The translations under genes were made by a program, and so were the position numbers. The notes below the pieces were generated by a model. The model was given only the letters and a program-made list of their open reading frames with translations. It had not been told where the DNA came from and made no database searches. DNA of 64,000 nucleotides from Pyrocephalus nanus (Eukaryota; Chordata; Aves; Passeriformes; Tyrannidae). The stretch spans positions 26,518,977 to 26,582,976 of the forward strand of contig CM076259.1 of NCBI GenBank assembly GCA_038380795.1. The letters are read 5' to 3'. Below, one piece after another: positions 61,681 to 64,000 of the stretch. How positions within the stretch are numbered: the first letter of the stretch is position 1; each line of letters starts with the position of its first letter.

Positions 61681-64000
61681 GCTTTTTTTACGTTCCCAAC
61701 GCTTTCCCCAATAAATTAAAACCTTTCTCCCCCCTGCCGCTGCTGCCCTCCCCTCCTTTTCCTATTTTGTTTTACTGCCTTCATGCTGTTCTCCTTTATT
61801 TCCAGCATTTTATTTCAAGGAGTGAGTTTGAAGTGCTCTCAGCCCATCTGCTGGTTTGGTTTAGAACAAGGACTGGAATGAGACAAGGGCTTTTGGAAGT
61901 CATGAACTATTTATAGCATATTTGTTCTTTCACATTGGCACTAAACTTTGTTTATAGAATCACCTGCAGTAGAACCTGAGCCAGGGGACCACAGCTCACT
62001 TGATCTAAAATTGGCTTTATTTCTTGGGTTTCTTAACAGAGAGCACATGTGTATGTCCACTGCAGGCCAGGGTATGTTTGATGTTTGCATACATGTCAAA
62101 AGCACGAACATGAAGTGCCCATGAGTGCCTGTGCATGTGTGAAGTTCTCAATGTGTCCTTAAGAAATATTCTTAGACATCATATGTATATGTGGAATAAG
62201 AAGGGAGTTGTACTTGTGCATTACCACTGTCTAAAGAATAAAGGTTCCCAAGAGAAAACTTCAGTGAAATATTTTTCATTACAATTTTTCCAGTCGGTTT
62301 TCATTTTCTCCAAACAGTATTTTTGTCTTGGTTTGGCCCATTGAAACACAATGCCCTTTTTTGTTTTCATTCTGTGTTAAATATTTTTTTTCAAAACAAA
62401 ACAACAATTTAAATGGAAACTGAAGCAAATATGTCATTTTAAATTGTTATTTTGATGTAAAAGCATTTCATTTATTTGTCTAACCAAAAATCGACATTTT
62501 AATTCTAACCCAAACAAAATTTTTCATTTACTTTCAAAGTATCAATTACAAATGAAAATATTTTCGTTACTTCTGCTCAAGAAAGTCAGGCTATTTTGTG
62601 CTTGCAAAATTGTAGGTATGCGGCTTTGCAGTGTTTGTGTGTGCATAATTGTGGCGGTGTGACTATTGTGCAGGATGCGTGTTGAGTATTTGCAGGTGTT
62701 ACACACATACACGTTCTGCAGAATGTGCCCTCATCCATACAGTTTGTACATCCACATTTGCACAGCGGCAGGAAGATATGCACACATACGTTGAGTTCAT
62801 GCCAGTAATATCTACATGTATTTACTTTTTTTAGGTTTTCCTTGTGAATGTGTTTTTAATGTGCATGGGCTTGTTGCAGTGCTGCCAACAGCGTTAAAAA
62901 TAACACAGCAAGACTGAGTAAGTTGTAAGTTTTGGGAAACTGAGGGATTTTGGTTTCTTTTGTCCACTTTCCCTTCTTTTTTTTTTTTTTCCTTAGCTTG
63001 TCAGATTCATGTTTTCAATCTGATCTTTACAGTTTTGATGACAGAAGAGCAACATTTTCATTGTAAAAGTAGATTTCTGATTCTGTAGTGCATGAAGAAA
63101 GTAGCAGAACCTGCATAACATTTTTGGGAGCTGGTAAAAAGGGTTTCTGTTTCTGTTTGCAGGGTAGATAACTGGGTTTGTGCTTGTAATAGTAACGCTA
63201 TATACTCATGCTTTGTGCTTGCATGCATCTGTAGTTAGATAAATGTTTATGTATTTTTGCCACATGTTGATTATGTATTTTTAGCCATATTAAAGTTTCG
63301 CTTCTGGTCTAAATCACTTAAATCTGATACTTAAGTTCATAGTAAGTAGAGAGAAACTTTCAAATTAAGGAAGTCATCCTTCCTAAGATTCATCTCCTCT
63401 GATAGTGGGGGCATTTTTGGACATATATTTAGACTAGCCATCTAATTTTTAGGTATGCTGACTGTGTGTGTTCAGGACGTGTGTTTGCCTGTGGTTTGTA
63501 GAGATGTTGGAATCCATATGGCAGTTCTATTTCTACGTGCAATATGCGTGTAGATGCTCGTGCAATGTCTGTGTACGTACATTTGCATGAAAAGCAGTCA
63601 GCAGGAGTTTTTGTAGAGCATACTGTGAGTATAAAATACTTCAGTCGTTGTTCAGCTTGGATCAGACAGTTCTGTTAGGTTCTGCTTACCTAAAATACTT
63701 CAGAACAGCTTGGTACAGCGTTAGGCCAAATGCTGGTGTTATAACTTAGCCTGATAACCTTTTCCTGGAGCTAAGCTCCCTGAAAGTCCCCATTTCCCAC
63801 AATACCATACAGGTTTCATGTTCCTCTGTTCCTGCCTGGCTCCAGAAGGCATGAGCAAGCTGAGGAGAGGGAGCATAGTCTCATCAGGAAGCATGGTCCT
63901 TCACAGAGCACTGAGTGTGTTCATTAGGGTACTAACTTGCAGTTTACCACAATGAGGCAATGTAGATTCACAACAGCATTAGCTACCATGGAAGTGTTTT
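61681..64000. other. Intergenic, no gene seen; G/T-rich patches
   Basis: Several stretches (62040-62160, 62600-62800, 63440-63600) are rich in TG/CA with embedded CG (tatgcgg, gatgcgtg, tacacgttc, tgcgtgtag), like decayed (TG)n or (TGCG) arrays. A T14 run lies at 62977-62990. No gene or family repeat is recognised. Confidence 0.5.
61875..61916 (+). promoter_or_regulatory. TEAD and MEF2 motif pair
   Basis: A TEAD/M-CAT core GGAATG (61875-61880) lies 26 bases before an exact MEF2 consensus CTATTTATAG (61907-61916). Both are common in muscle and mesenchymal enhancers. The pairing is suggestive and could be chance. Confidence 0.25.

Noticed and set aside
9278..64000. TBX15 exons, expected by synteny
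   Set aside because: No T-box domain coding sequence was recognised on either strand; TBX15 must lie beyond the right edge if synteny holds.

Overview
The window is vertebrate nuclear DNA, most likely from a bird or other sauropsid. It is AT-rich and almost entirely non-coding. Its recognisable interspersed repeats are diverged 3' fragments of CR1 LINEs, whose ends read like 'tggaccagatgacc...gattctgtg' or the reverse complement. Coding sequence is confined to short exons between consensus splice sites, and there is one clear CpG island. The species cannot be named from the sequence.

Left end (1-8.9 kb): the only gene I can support is the 5' end of SPAG17 (sperm-associated antigen 17, the PF6 homologue of the ciliary central pair), on the minus strand. 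Exon 1 (8680-8781) lies in the CpG island. Exons 2 (1276-1416) and 3 (402-461) follow, all joined in phase 0 for 101 codons, and the gene runs off the left edge. The exon 1/2 junction recreates the conserved W-E-x-x-L...D-W...SIAFVVG block, and exon 2 carries VPQRKLF, both characteristic of the SPAG17 N-terminus. The promoter has an X-box-like (RFX) palindrome 46 bases before the ATG and a forkhead-type motif just inside intron 1, which suits a motile-cilium gene. Introns 1 and 2 contain a CR1 fragment, a CTCF-like motif and some cryptic exon-like cassettes.

Right part (8.9-64 kb): I see no convincing gene in about 55 kb. In mammals the next gene 5' of SPAG17 is TBX15, so by synteny this is probably the SPAG17-TBX15 intergenic interval. 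No TBX15 exon is visible. The interval holds a CR1 fragment against the SPAG17 promoter (8905-9277), a CR1 copy at 35.6 kb, a short one at 59.2 kb, and a possible MIR-like SINE relic at 34.2 kb. It also holds simple repeats, notably a perfect (TTCCC)42 array running into C17 at 38.4 kb, and several pyrimidine-rich tracts that may be related. At least six blocks look like candidate regulatory sequence (15.6, 20.6, 33, 46.2, 50.1 and 61.3 kb). These are marked by motif density and lack of repeats only; conservation cannot be judged from one sequence.

I found no operon, CRISPR array, RNA gene, intact transposon or virus, and no clear new biological system. The most checkable items are the SPAG17 promoter architecture, the exon-like cassettes in intron 1, the pyrimidine-tract family, and two exon-like minus-strand ORFs (35.3 and 41.7 kb).
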